A stretch of DNA of 7,101 nt from Verrucomicrobiota bacterium (lineage in GTDB: Bacteria; Verrucomicrobiota; Verrucomicrobiia; Chthoniobacterales; Terrimicrobiaceae): assembly GCA_026398285.1 (NCBI GenBank), contig JAPLTI010000236.1, forward strand, positions 1 through 7,101, read 5' to 3'. The translations under genes were made by a program, and so were the position numbers. Shown piece by piece: positions 1 through 5,908 of this stretch. The number at the start of each line of letters is the position of its first letter. Positions within the stretch are counted from its first letter, which is position 1. The notes under the pieces were generated by a model, which did no database searches, had not been told where the DNA came from, and was given only the letters and a program-made list of their open reading frames with translations.

Positions 1-1
1 C

Positions 2-1075
2 GACATCTACAAGCAAAAGGATGAACCACGCGCAAAGCCCACTCGGATCGACATCAATCAAGTGCAGCCCGTCTTCGTCGAGGACCAATGGGGCACATGG
101 CTCACTGCGAATTCCCCCATTCGCTCCAGCACTGGGGATTCCGTCGGCGTTGTGGGAGTGGATATCGACGCCAAACGCGTGATCGAGGAACTGAACACGC
201 TCAGGACACTCGGATTTTTTGCTCTACTCCTGTCCATTGTTTTAGCGATTGGCCTGGCCGTTTATTTTTCAGTGCAACTGGCGCGCCCATTGCGAAAATT
301 ACGCGATGCCGTTGTCGCAATCGGAAATGGCAAACTCGAAACCAGATTGGACACGAGCACAGGAGACGAATTTGCGGAGGTCGCGCTTGCAGTCAACGAA
401 ATGGCTGAGGGACTCCAACAGCGCGATGTTTTCAAGGGAACACTCGTCCGCTACATGTCCGGCCAACTCGCGGATAAAATTATAAGCTCCGGAAAAATGC
501 CCGACCTCAAGGGCGAGCGCCGCAAGATCACTGTCCTCTTCGCCGATGTGCGTGGTTTCACCAGCCTCTCCGAGAAACTCGCTCCCGAGGATGTCTTTTC
601 ACTCCTGAACGATTATTTCGACAAGATGATCGATGAGATCTGCAAAAACCACGGCATGCTCAACAAATTCATGGGCGATGGATTGATGGCTGTCTTTGGG
701 GCCTTGGACGAGGACCCGTATCAGGAGGAAAACGCCATCAAAGCCGCCTTGGGAATGAGGAATGTCCTAGAAGGAATGCGCGAGCGTTTCCAAGCTGAGC
801 GCCAGGTCGATTTAAAAATCGGCATCGGGATCAACACGGGAATCGCCTTGGTGGGAAATATCGGCTCCAACCAGCGCATGGAATTCACTGCCATTGGTGA
901 CACGGTGAATCTCGGCTCCAGCCTGGAATCTGCAACCAAGGAACTCGGAACAGACATCATCGTGAGCGAATACACCTATGTAGCCGCCCGAACAAAATTT
1001 CAATTCCGACCACTTGGCCAGATAGCAATTCGCGGTCGCGAGAACCCCGTCACCGCCTACGCCGTCGAGGGATAA
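2..1075 (+). CDS. Class III adenylate/guanylate cyclase with sensor, membrane helix and HAMP domain (5' end missing)
   Basis: The frame is open to the left window edge, so the start lies outside; 357 residues are visible. The order is: residues ~20-60, the end of an extracytoplasmic Cache-like sensor (ending GVVGVDIDAKRV); ~68-92, one membrane helix; ~93-140, a HAMP linker with the P of LARPL and the acidic DEF motif; ~175-357, a class III cyclase catalytic domain. Metal-binding aspartates are visible in FADVRGFT (D182) and FMGDG (D226). The base-selecting pair looks like K222 (NKFMGDG) and T296 (EFTAIGD), which favours ATP, so the likely product is cAMP. The transition-state asparagine N303 is present, but the arginine normally four residues later is serine (S307, codon 920-922), so activity is in doubt. 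It probably makes a cyclic nucleotide in the cytoplasm in response to a periplasmic signal. It converges on ppnP with only 3 bases between stop codons. The family call is safe; the ligand and ATP/GTP choice are inferred. Confidence 0.93.
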   Translation, partial: DIYKQKDEPRAKPTRIDINQVQPVFVEDQWGTWLTANSPIRSSTGDSVGVVGVDIDAKRVIEELNTLRTLGFFALLLSIVLAIGLAVYFSVQLARPLRKLRDAVVAIGNGKLETRLDTSTGDEFAEVALAVNEMAEGLQQRDVFKGTLVRYMSGQLADKIISSGKMPDLKGERRKITVLFADVRGFTSLSEKLAPEDVFSLLNDYFDKMIDEICKNHGMLNKFMGDGLMAVFGALDEDPYQEENAIKAALGMRNVLEGMRERFQAERQVDLKIGIGINTGIALVGNIGSNQRMEFTAIGDTVNLGSSLESATKELGTDIIVSEYTYVAARTKFQFRPLGQIAIRGRENPVTAYAVEG

Positions 1076-1078
1076 GCC

Positions 1079-1408
1079 TCAGTCGATAAAACTGCAGACA
1101 TACTCGCAGATGCCATCTGTCACCGAGATGTCGAAGCCCGACTTGGCAGGCACATCGAAAAACTCCCCGCCTGTGTAGGTCGTTCGCGCCTCGGAGGCGT
1201 CGATCTTGACCTCGCAGGTGCCTGAGACGATCTCCATGCGCTCTGCTTTGTCCGTGCCGAAGTGGTAATTGCCCGAGTAAATCAGACCGAGCGTTTTCTT
1301 GCTACCATCCGCAAAGACAATGCTGTGGCTGACGACTTTTCCGTCGAAATAGATGTTGGCCTTGGTGATGGCAGTGACATTTGAGAATTCAGATGGGATC
1401 GCGGACAT
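1079..1408 (-). CDS. ppnP: Pyrimidine/purine nucleoside phosphorylase (PpnP/YaiE, DUF1255 family)
   Basis: A 109-residue single-domain protein of the small beta-barrel (cupin-like) PpnP family, formerly DUF1255. The family splits nucleosides with phosphate into the free base and ribose-1-phosphate, acting on both purines and pyrimidines in nucleoside salvage in the cytoplasm. Family signatures are visible: YFDGKVVSHSIVFADGSKKT near residues 20-40, the LGLIYSGNYHFGTDKAERMEI block, the EVKIDA strand and the late GGEFFDVPAKSGFDISV segment, ending in the typical C-EYVCSFID strand. The length is slightly above the usual ~95 because of a short N-terminal extension. It lies 95 bases downstream of der on the same strand, with no clear terminator or strong promoter between them, so it may be read from the der transcript or from a weak promoter of its own. 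Its stop codon is 3 bases from that of the convergent cyclase gene. Confidence 0.92.
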   Translation of the reverse strand: MSAIPSEFSNVTAITKANIYFDGKVVSHSIVFADGSKKTLGLIYSGNYHFGTDKAERMEIVSGTCEVKIDASEARTTYTGGEFFDVPAKSGFDISVTDGICEYVCSFID

Positions 1409-1503
1409 AAGAAGTCAAGGTTGATGCCTCTCGGCACTGCGCTCAAGACTTCGTTAGAAAAAGGACAAAGGATTTTTGGCCACGGCACTCCTTCGTGAGA
1501 AAT

Positions 1504-2871
1504 CTATTCGTTGATGTCCTGAGTGACGCCTTCGCGGCCACGCAGACGCATGAGGATCGGGAGGCCGGGGTATTCCCATTGATCGCGGATGCGGGCGCAG
1601 AGGTAATTTTGGTAACTTTCCGGCAGGAGCCTCGGGTCGTTGACGAAGAGGACAAAGAGCGGCGGGGCGATTTCTGAGTTCGAGCTCTCCTTGGCCTGGG
1701 CGGCATAGAGGAGTTTGAAACGGCGGGATCCGCGTGAGGGCGGCGCCTGGCGTTCCATTGCCGCTCGCAGAACGCGATTGAGTTCGCCTGTTCCCGCGCG
1801 GCGCGTGGCGTGCTGGCGCACCTTTTCCACCATCGTGAAGAGGCGTCGAATATTTTCTCCGGTGAGCGCCGAGAGGATCACGACAGGTGCGTAATCGAGG
1901 AAGAACAACTCAGCCATTGCTCGGTCCACATGCTCACGGAGCAAGTCCGGGTCGTTATTCGTCTGCTTCTCGATCAGGTCCCATTTGTTTAGAACGATGA
2001 TGGCTGGCTTTTTCGCCTTCTGAATGAGGCCGGCGATTTTCTTGTCTTGGGCAGTGACTCCGCTTGTGGCGTCGATGACGAGGATATTGATATCCACCCG
2101 GCGGATGGTTTTCTCCGAGCGCATGACGCTGAAGACCTCCACCGAGGTGTTGTGTCTGGAACGATGCCGGATGCCGGCCGTATCACAGAGAATGTATCGC
2201 TGCTTCTCATACTCGGCTTCGACATCGATTGTGTCGCGCGTGGTGCCGGCGATGTCGCTGACCGTCGTGCGGTTGTCGTTCAGGATTTGATTCACGAGGG
2301 AGGATTTTCCGACATTCGGCCGACCGATCAGAGCCAGTTTGAGCGGGGGCATTTCATGCGTTTCCAGCTCGGGCTCCGGTTCGGGCAGGAGCGACTCGAT
2401 CACATCGACCAACTCACCGATACCCCGACCATGGGCGGCACTCACCGTGACGAGATTTTTAAATCCCAGACGCGAAAACTCAAACGAACGCGACTCGTGC
2501 CCTTCGGTATCCACTTTGTTCACCACCAAAACAACCTGCCTTGCCACGGTGCGAATCATTGAGGAGAGCTCGCCATCAAGGGGTGTGACGCCATCGATCG
2601 AGTCCGTAACAAAAAGAATCACATCCGCGCTCCCCATGGCGATGAAGGCTCCTTCGCGCGTGCTTTCTGCGAAGTCGGGGTCGGGTTCAGAGCCGATACC
2701 GCCGGTGTCCGTGATCTCGAACGGCGCTTGTCCGAGATTGCAGATCGAGCCGATGCGATCGCGTGTCACGCCGGGTTGGTCATGGACAATGGAAATTTGG
2801 CGTCCCGCAAGACGGTTGAAGAGGGCCGATTTTCCGACGTTCGGACGGCCTATGATGGCGACGTTTCGCAT
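1504..2871 (-). CDS. der: Ribosome biogenesis GTPase Der (EngA), tandem G domains
   Basis: A complete 455-residue Der/EngA, the essential GTPase with two G domains in tandem that assists late assembly of the 50S ribosomal subunit. G domain 1: P-loop GRPNVGKS at residues 8-15, DTGG at 55-58, NKVD at 118-121, SAAHG at ~144. An acidic linker rich in E and P follows at ~163-175. G domain 2: GRPNVGKS at 183-190, DTAG at 230-233, NKWD at 295-298, SAL at ~334. Residues ~350-455 form the C-terminal KH-like domain, ending in the usual LPILMRLRGREG stretch. The length lies between those of the B. subtilis and E. coli proteins. The start codon lies 3 bases after the pgsA stop codon, with no obvious Shine-Dalgarno sequence, so translation is probably coupled to pgsA. 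All nucleotide-binding motifs are intact, so this is a working gene. Confidence 0.98.
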   Translation of the reverse strand: MRNVAIIGRPNVGKSALFNRLAGRQISIVHDQPGVTRDRIGSICNLGQAPFEITDTGGIGSEPDPDFAESTREGAFIAMGSADVILFVTDSIDGVTPLDGELSSMIRTVARQVVLVVNKVDTEGHESRSFEFSRLGFKNLVTVSAAHGRGIGELVDVIESLLPEPEPELETHEMPPLKLALIGRPNVGKSSLVNQILNDNRTTVSDIAGTTRDTIDVEAEYEKQRYILCDTAGIRHRSRHNTSVEVFSVMRSEKTIRRVDINILVIDATSGVTAQDKKIAGLIQKAKKPAIIVLNKWDLIEKQTNNDPDLLREHVDRAMAELFFLDYAPVVILSALTGENIRRLFTMVEKVRQHATRRAGTGELNRVLRAAMERQAPPSRGSRRFKLLYAAQAKESSNSEIAPPLFVLFVNDPRLLPESYQNYLCARIRDQWEYPGLPILMRLRGREGVTQDINE

Positions 2872-2874
2872 TTA

Positions 2875-3447
2875 TTAGGAATGTGGTTTGGCGTGGTGGT
2901 GCGCTTGAGAGCTGCCTTGAATCAAATAATCCACCCCGCTGACGAGAGTGAGAATACCAGCCAGATACACAGAAGCCAGATAATGCGGCAACTGAAGCAT
3001 CATCCAAGCGATCGCCACCATCTGAGCGGCCGTGGCGGCTTTACCCGTCCAACTTGGTTGCACATCAAGCCCCCCATTTAAAAAATAGAGAACACCGCAA
3101 CCGGCCAGAATCACCACATCCCTCGCAATGACCAGCACAGGAAACCAAAGGGGGAAGGCTTGATTCCAGTTGCTCAAACTCAGCGTGACAATGGCCGTGA
3201 GCAAAAGCCCCTTGTCTGCGATGGGATCAAGCACGGCACCGAGTCGACTGCGTTGATTCCAGTGCCTCGCGATGTAGCCATCCAGTCCATCCGTCGCCGC
3301 CGCAAAAATAAAAACAAGAATCGCAGCGACACGCTGCCACTCAAGAGGCGCGCCCGCATCCACGCTGTGGCCATAGGAAATGCTCAAAAAGACAAACACC
3401 GGAATCAGAAGAATCCGCGCAATGGTGAGTTGGTTTGCCAATGTCAT
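2875..3447 (-). CDS. pgsA: CDP-diacylglycerol--glycerol-3-phosphate 3-phosphatidyltransferase (PgsA)
   Basis: A 190-residue inner-membrane enzyme of the CDP-alcohol phosphatidyltransferase family. PgsA joins CDP-diacylglycerol and glycerol-3-phosphate to phosphatidylglycerol phosphate, the committed step to phosphatidylglycerol and cardiolipin. The family signature DG-x2-AR-x8-G-x3-D-x3-D is complete: D56 G57, A60 R61, G70, D74, D78, with the extra aspartate D53 before it. The start MTLANQLTIARILLIP is typical of PgsA. Hydrophobic segments lie at about 10-24, 38-52, 80-92, 100-123, 138-153 and 155-175, giving the expected multi-pass membrane protein. The tail is hydrophilic and histidine-rich (HHH near 183-185). 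It heads a pgsA-der unit on the minus strand. Another phosphatidyltransferase of the family (for example a phosphatidylserine or cardiolipin synthase) is possible, but the length and N-terminus favour PgsA. Confidence 0.92.
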   Translation of the reverse strand: MTLANQLTIARILLIPVFVFLSISYGHSVDAGAPLEWQRVAAILVFIFAAATDGLDGYIARHWNQRSRLGAVLDPIADKGLLLTAIVTLSLSNWNQAFPLWFPVLVIARDVVILAGCGVLYFLNGGLDVQPSWTGKAATAAQMVAIAWMMLQLPHYLASVYLAGILTLVSGVDYLIQGSSQAHHHAKPHS

Positions 3448-3698
3448 GGCCCAAGCTACCGCGCTTCCTCGAGTTTTCCATGAGGAACAACCTCCAAAGC
3501 CGAGTCCACATGGAGGAATTAGAAAAAAACAGCCCCAGATCGCGCGCGAAGCATGGCAGCATACTGAAATTCTTCTTGAGCCATTAAACTCCGCTTATGA
3601 TGAAATTCGCATTAGTCCCGAGGAGGCTGATTCTGTAAAAGTCGTTGCGGAGTTGATGCGTGTTTTGTAAGCGCAGCCGTAAATTTTTCTTAAACAGT
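3448..3698. other. Degenerate intergenic stretch between pgsA and the hsdS fragment
   Basis: No intact gene is recognisable here. Plus-strand bases ~3567-3670 keep one open frame ending at a TAA (3668-3670), reading LLEPLNSAYDEIRISPEEAD followed by a helical stretch rich in V, A and L. The composition is protein-like, but there is no start codon of its own, and the open frame continues only into antisense pgsA sequence. I cannot place it in a family; it may be the tail of a deleted gene. A 25-codon frame at 3510-3587 begins after no convincing ribosome site. The pgsA promoter must lie on the minus strand somewhere in this stretch, but I see no convincing -35/-10 pair. Confidence 0.4.
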
Positions 3699-3779
3699 AT
3701 GCTCAAAGAGGTCCGTGTGGCCGAGTTGGACGCGCTCTATTCGAGCCTCCTGCACCGGGCCTTTCGCAGAGAATTATAA
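3699..3779 (+). pseudogene. Remnant of type I restriction specificity subunit (hsdS), last ~26 codons
   Basis: This short frame ends in AELDALYSSLLHRAFRREL followed by TAA. That pattern (a leucine-rich helix closing with LLxRAFRGEL) is the characteristic end of many type I restriction-modification S subunits, the target-recognition proteins of the HsdM/HsdS/HsdR complex. Only the extreme C-terminus survives. The frame is open back to a stop at 3654-3656, but the ~14 codons before the ATG do not look like HsdS. The two target-recognition domains and the hsdM gene expected upstream are absent, so it cannot function. The identification rests on a short motif, but it is strengthened by an hsdR start 2.1 kb downstream on the same strand (5905). 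The final R-R-E-L replaces the more usual R-G-E-L. Confidence 0.62.
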
Positions 3780-3795
3780 GCAAACTATACTTTGC
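3763..3795 (+). promoter_or_regulatory. Probable promoter and operator of the XRE regulator gene
   Basis: A good -10 hexamer TATACT (3786-3791) lies just after the hsdS stop codon. The -35 expected 17 bases upstream (3763-3768, TTTCGC) is poor. The -10 sits inside an inverted repeat, GCAAA (3780-3784) and TTTGC (3791-3795) around CTATAC. A repeat covering the -10 just before an XRE-family gene is the usual arrangement of a self-repressing operator. Transcription would start near 3798, upstream of the ATG at 3810. That the site binds this regulator is inferred. Confidence 0.4.
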
Positions 3796-3809
3796 ATATC
3801 CTCGATAAA

Positions 3810-4136
3810 ATGGTTTCTTTAGAAAACATGATTTCTATTTTAGGAGATGCCGAGGCGTTGGAGAAGTTCGGGATTCGGCTGAAAGCGCTGCGGTTGCGGC
3901 GGAATTTGTCGCAAGAGTATGTGGCCGGGGTCGTGGGGGTATCCGTGCCCACCTACCGGAAGATCGAGCAGGGCGACGGGACGGTGGAGTTTCGCCATGT
4001 GGCGCGTGCGCTGGGGGCGCTGGGTCTGGCCGAGGCGCTGGGGGATGTGATTACTGCCACCGAGCCGGAATTGCGCTTGAAAGACCTGCTCCGCCCGGAG
4101 CGTAAAAACGCTTCGAAACCGAGGAGGAAGAGCTGA
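3810..4136 (+). CDS. XRE-family helix-turn-helix regulator, HipB-like
   Basis: A 108-residue protein with one Cro/C1-type helix-turn-helix at about residues 22-77. The core reads RLKALRLRRNLSQEYVAGVV, then GVSVPTYRKIEQGDGTVEF as recognition helix and following turn, then a third pair of helices (FRHVARALGALGLAEAL). The tail (~88-108) is basic and probably disordered. This form, with VSVPTYRKIEQGD, resembles the DNA-binding antitoxins of HipAB-type modules and the regulators that accompany restriction-modification loci. No hipA-like kinase follows, so it is an orphan in that sense. I prefer the ATG at 3810 over a TTG at 3792, because the TTG overlaps the probable -10 and operator; ATG 3828 is also possible, since neither has a clear ribosome site. 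It sits between the hsdS remnant and the AbiEi/AbiEii pair, so it probably controlled the defence locus or itself. Confidence 0.88.
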   Translation: MVSLENMISILGDAEALEKFGIRLKALRLRRNLSQEYVAGVVGVSVPTYRKIEQGDGTVEFRHVARALGALGLAEALGDVITATEPELRLKDLLRPERKNASKPRRKS

Positions 4137-4164
4137 ATGGAAAAGCGGCTCCACTTGAAATCAT

Positions 4165-4192
4165 GTTATAAAATCGCGCCCATTTTTATAAC
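4165..4192. repeat. Perfect 9-base inverted repeat upstream of the AbiEi-like gene (probable operator)
   Basis: GTTATAAAA (4165-4173) and its exact complement TTTTATAAC (4184-4192) are separated by 10 bases of mostly GC sequence. The arms are AT-rich and lack a following T run, which suits a protein-binding site better than a terminator. It lies 29 bases after the XRE gene stop and 72 bases before the ATG at 4264. AbiEi-type antitoxins are known to repress their own promoter through inverted repeats; use of this repeat for that purpose is inferred. Confidence 0.55.
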
Positions 4193-4237
4193 GTGGTGCT
4201 TTCCCGTCCGCATGCTAAAAGACCTTGATTAACTCAG

Positions 4238-4255
4238 AAAAATGTGCACATATTT
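4238..4255. repeat. 18-base near-palindrome just before the AbiEi-like start (second probable operator)
   Basis: The stretch AAAAATGTGCACATATTT is symmetrical about position 4246/4247 with one mismatched pair (4241/4252); its inner ten bases ATGTGCACAT are perfect. It ends 8 bases before the ATG at 4264, so a bound protein could block both promoter exit and ribosome access. Its sequence is not the same as the inverted repeat at 4165-4192. Confidence 0.45.
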
Positions 4256-4263
4256 CCGAGATA

Positions 4264-4890
4264 ATGGCTAGACCTGTTCACCAATCCAGCACGCCTTCCC
4301 GCATCGCACGCCGCATCCGGCGGGCTCGCAATGACGCGGTGTTCACCACGGGCGACTTTTTGGATTTGGACTCGCGCTCGGCGGTGGACGCCGCCCTTTC
4401 CTGGCTCACCCGCAAAGGAGAGATTCGCCGTCTCGCACGCGGCATGTATTTTCGACCGCGCATGAATCCCTGGCTGGGAGAAGTCGCTCCATCCAAAGAG
4501 GCTGTGGTGACAGCGCTTGCCCGTCGCGACCATATGCGTGTGCGCAAGATCGACGCCAGCGCGGCCAATCTGCTCGGCCTGAGCGAGCAGGTGCCTGCGC
4601 AAGTGGATTACCTCACGGACGGGCGCAGTCGCACGGTGAAAGCGGGTCCACATATCATCAAATTCCGCCATGTGGCACCGCGCACCATCGTGCCGGAAAA
4701 TACCACCGTAGGTATGGTGATCGCCGGACTCCGAAATCTTGGCAAAAGCAAAATCACGCCGGAGCACCTGCGCCGGCTACAAGCAACGATCCCAGCGAAA
4801 GAACGCCGCCACCTGCTGGATGATCTCACATTGGCACCGAGTTGGATGCACCCGCATTTGCAGGCCCTCGCTGGGGAGGAATCGCCGTGA
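4264..4890 (+). CDS. AbiEi-like antitoxin/transcriptional regulator (DUF6088-type)
   Basis: A 208-residue protein. Residues ~10-66 look like a winged helix-turn-helix: SRIARRIRRARNDAVFTTGD, then DLDSRSAVDAALSWLTRKG, then the wing EIRRLARGMYFRPR. This arrangement, ending in a basic RGxYxxP-like wing, is typical of AbiEi-family antitoxins and of the DUF6088 proteins that accompany AbiEii nucleotidyltransferases. The remainder (~75-208) matches the family's second domain, with ANLLGLSEQVPAQVDYLTDG near 101-120. It is expected to repress its own operon and to oppose the toxin. In the classical AbiE system the two proteins do not bind each other (type IV toxin-antitoxin). I chose ATG 4264 over the TTG at 4225, because the 13 extra codons would be encoded across the palindrome at 4238-4255. 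The stop (TGA 4888-4890) overlaps the GTG start of the toxin gene. The frame is intact even though its toxin partner is broken. Confidence 0.85.
   Translation: MARPVHQSSTPSRIARRIRRARNDAVFTTGDFLDLDSRSAVDAALSWLTRKGEIRRLARGMYFRPRMNPWLGEVAPSKEAVVTALARRDHMRVRKIDASAANLLGLSEQVPAQVDYLTDGRSRTVKAGPHIIKFRHVAPRTIVPENTTVGMVIAGLRNLGKSKITPEHLRRLQATIPAKERRHLLDDLTLAPSWMHPHLQALAGEESP
4873..4889 (+). promoter_or_regulatory. Strong ribosome binding site and GTG start of the AbiEii gene
   Basis: GGGGAGGA (4873-4880) lies 6 bases before GTG 4887-4889. This decides the start over longer in-frame options, and its G overlaps the upstream TGA (GTGA), so the two genes are translationally coupled. Confidence 0.75.
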
Positions 4891-5908
4891 ACCGCTTTGC
4901 AACCATACCTGAACGAGAGCGGACGGACTTTTTCATCCGCTACGAAGAGCGCACCCGCGTGGATCCTGCGATCACCGAAAAGGATTTTTGGGTGTGCTGG
5001 CTCTTGGGCCTGATTTTTGGCACGCCGGAACTCGGCGGCAGTGCCGTCTTCAAGGGCGGCACTTCGCTCTCGAAGGTATTTGGTGTGATTAATCGATTTT
5101 CGGAGGATGTGGATCTCGGCCTCAGTCCGGAATCGCTCGGCCACCCGGAAAGCGAAATCGACGAGGCGCCAACCAAGACCGCTCGTGCGAAGCGCGCCGC
5201 GACACTCCTTGCCACCTGCGCCCAGAAAGTCGAAACGGAGTTTCTGCCCGTGTTGGAAAAACTCATCTCTGGGCAACTCGGCGGGAAAACCGGCGGGCGC
5301 CCTTGGTTGCGCTATGAACTCGAGGAGGCGTCGCATTCGCCGGTGATCCATTTCGATTACCCGACCACGCTCCCGAATCCGCTTCCCTACATTCGAACGG
5401 CCGTGAAGATCGAATTCGTCTCTCTCACCGACCAGCGCCCTACGGGCACGCACCGAATCGTTCCGCTGGTGGCGGAGTTGACTCCGGAAGCGTTCGTAGA
5501 CTTTCAGGCGGAGGTTGTAGCGCTGGAGGTCGAGCGGACATTCTGGGAGAAGGCGACAATCCTCCACGCGGAATTCCACCGCCCTGCCGACAAGCCCAGC
5601 CACCACGCTACGCACGACACTTCTCGGACTTCGTCGCGCTCTGGCGGCATCCATCGGGACGGACTGCGGCGGAGCGGCTGGATTTGCTGGAGCGCGTGCG
5701 TTTGCACAAGAGTCGCTATTTTGCCTCAAGCTGGGCCCACTACGAATCGGCGGTTCCGGGAACACTGCGATTGCACCCGCCAGAATTTCGCATGGCCGAA
5801 CTGCGTCGCGATTACCTCGCGATGCGCCCGATGTTCCTCGCCGAGCCGCTCTCTTTTGACGAGATGATGTCCGTGCTGACTGAAGCGGAGGAGGCATTAA
5901 ACCGATGA
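4887..5908 (+). pseudogene. AbiEii-type nucleotidyltransferase toxin, broken by a 1-base frameshift near 5595-5600
   Basis: This belongs to the AbiEii/AbiGii nucleotidyltransferase toxin family, which transfers nucleotides to a cellular RNA target and arrests growth, classically on phage infection. In the first frame (4887-5597, 237 residues) the family motifs are present: FKGGTSLSKVF (~55-65), RFSEDVDLGL with both metal aspartates D74 and D76, VKIEF (~173-177) and RTFWEKATILHAEFHR (~217-232). After DKP (237) this frame runs into unrelated sequence and stops at 5867. In the -1 frame from 5597 it continues exactly as expected: PPRYARHFSDFVALW, then an alpha-helical tail to TGA 5906-5908. Adding one C to the C run at 5595-5597 restores a 340-residue protein. 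The native read gives 326 residues with a wrong tail of 89. It is coupled to the antitoxin upstream (GTGA) and to hsdR downstream (ATGA). A sequencing error in a short C run cannot be excluded. Confidence 0.88.

Noticed and set aside
2047..2878. Plus-strand open frames of 171 and 179 codons opposite der
   Set aside because: der is a complete, motif-perfect GTPase on the other strand; these are shadows of it.
4165..4192. Inverted repeat as a rho-independent terminator of the XRE gene
   Set aside because: The stem is almost all A-T, the loop is GC-rich and no T run follows the second arm, so it makes a poor terminator.
5590..5605. Programmed -1 ribosomal frameshift in the AbiEii gene
   Set aside because: No X-XXY-YYZ slippery heptamer is present at the crossing point and no strong hairpin follows at the right distance; a lost C explains it more simply.
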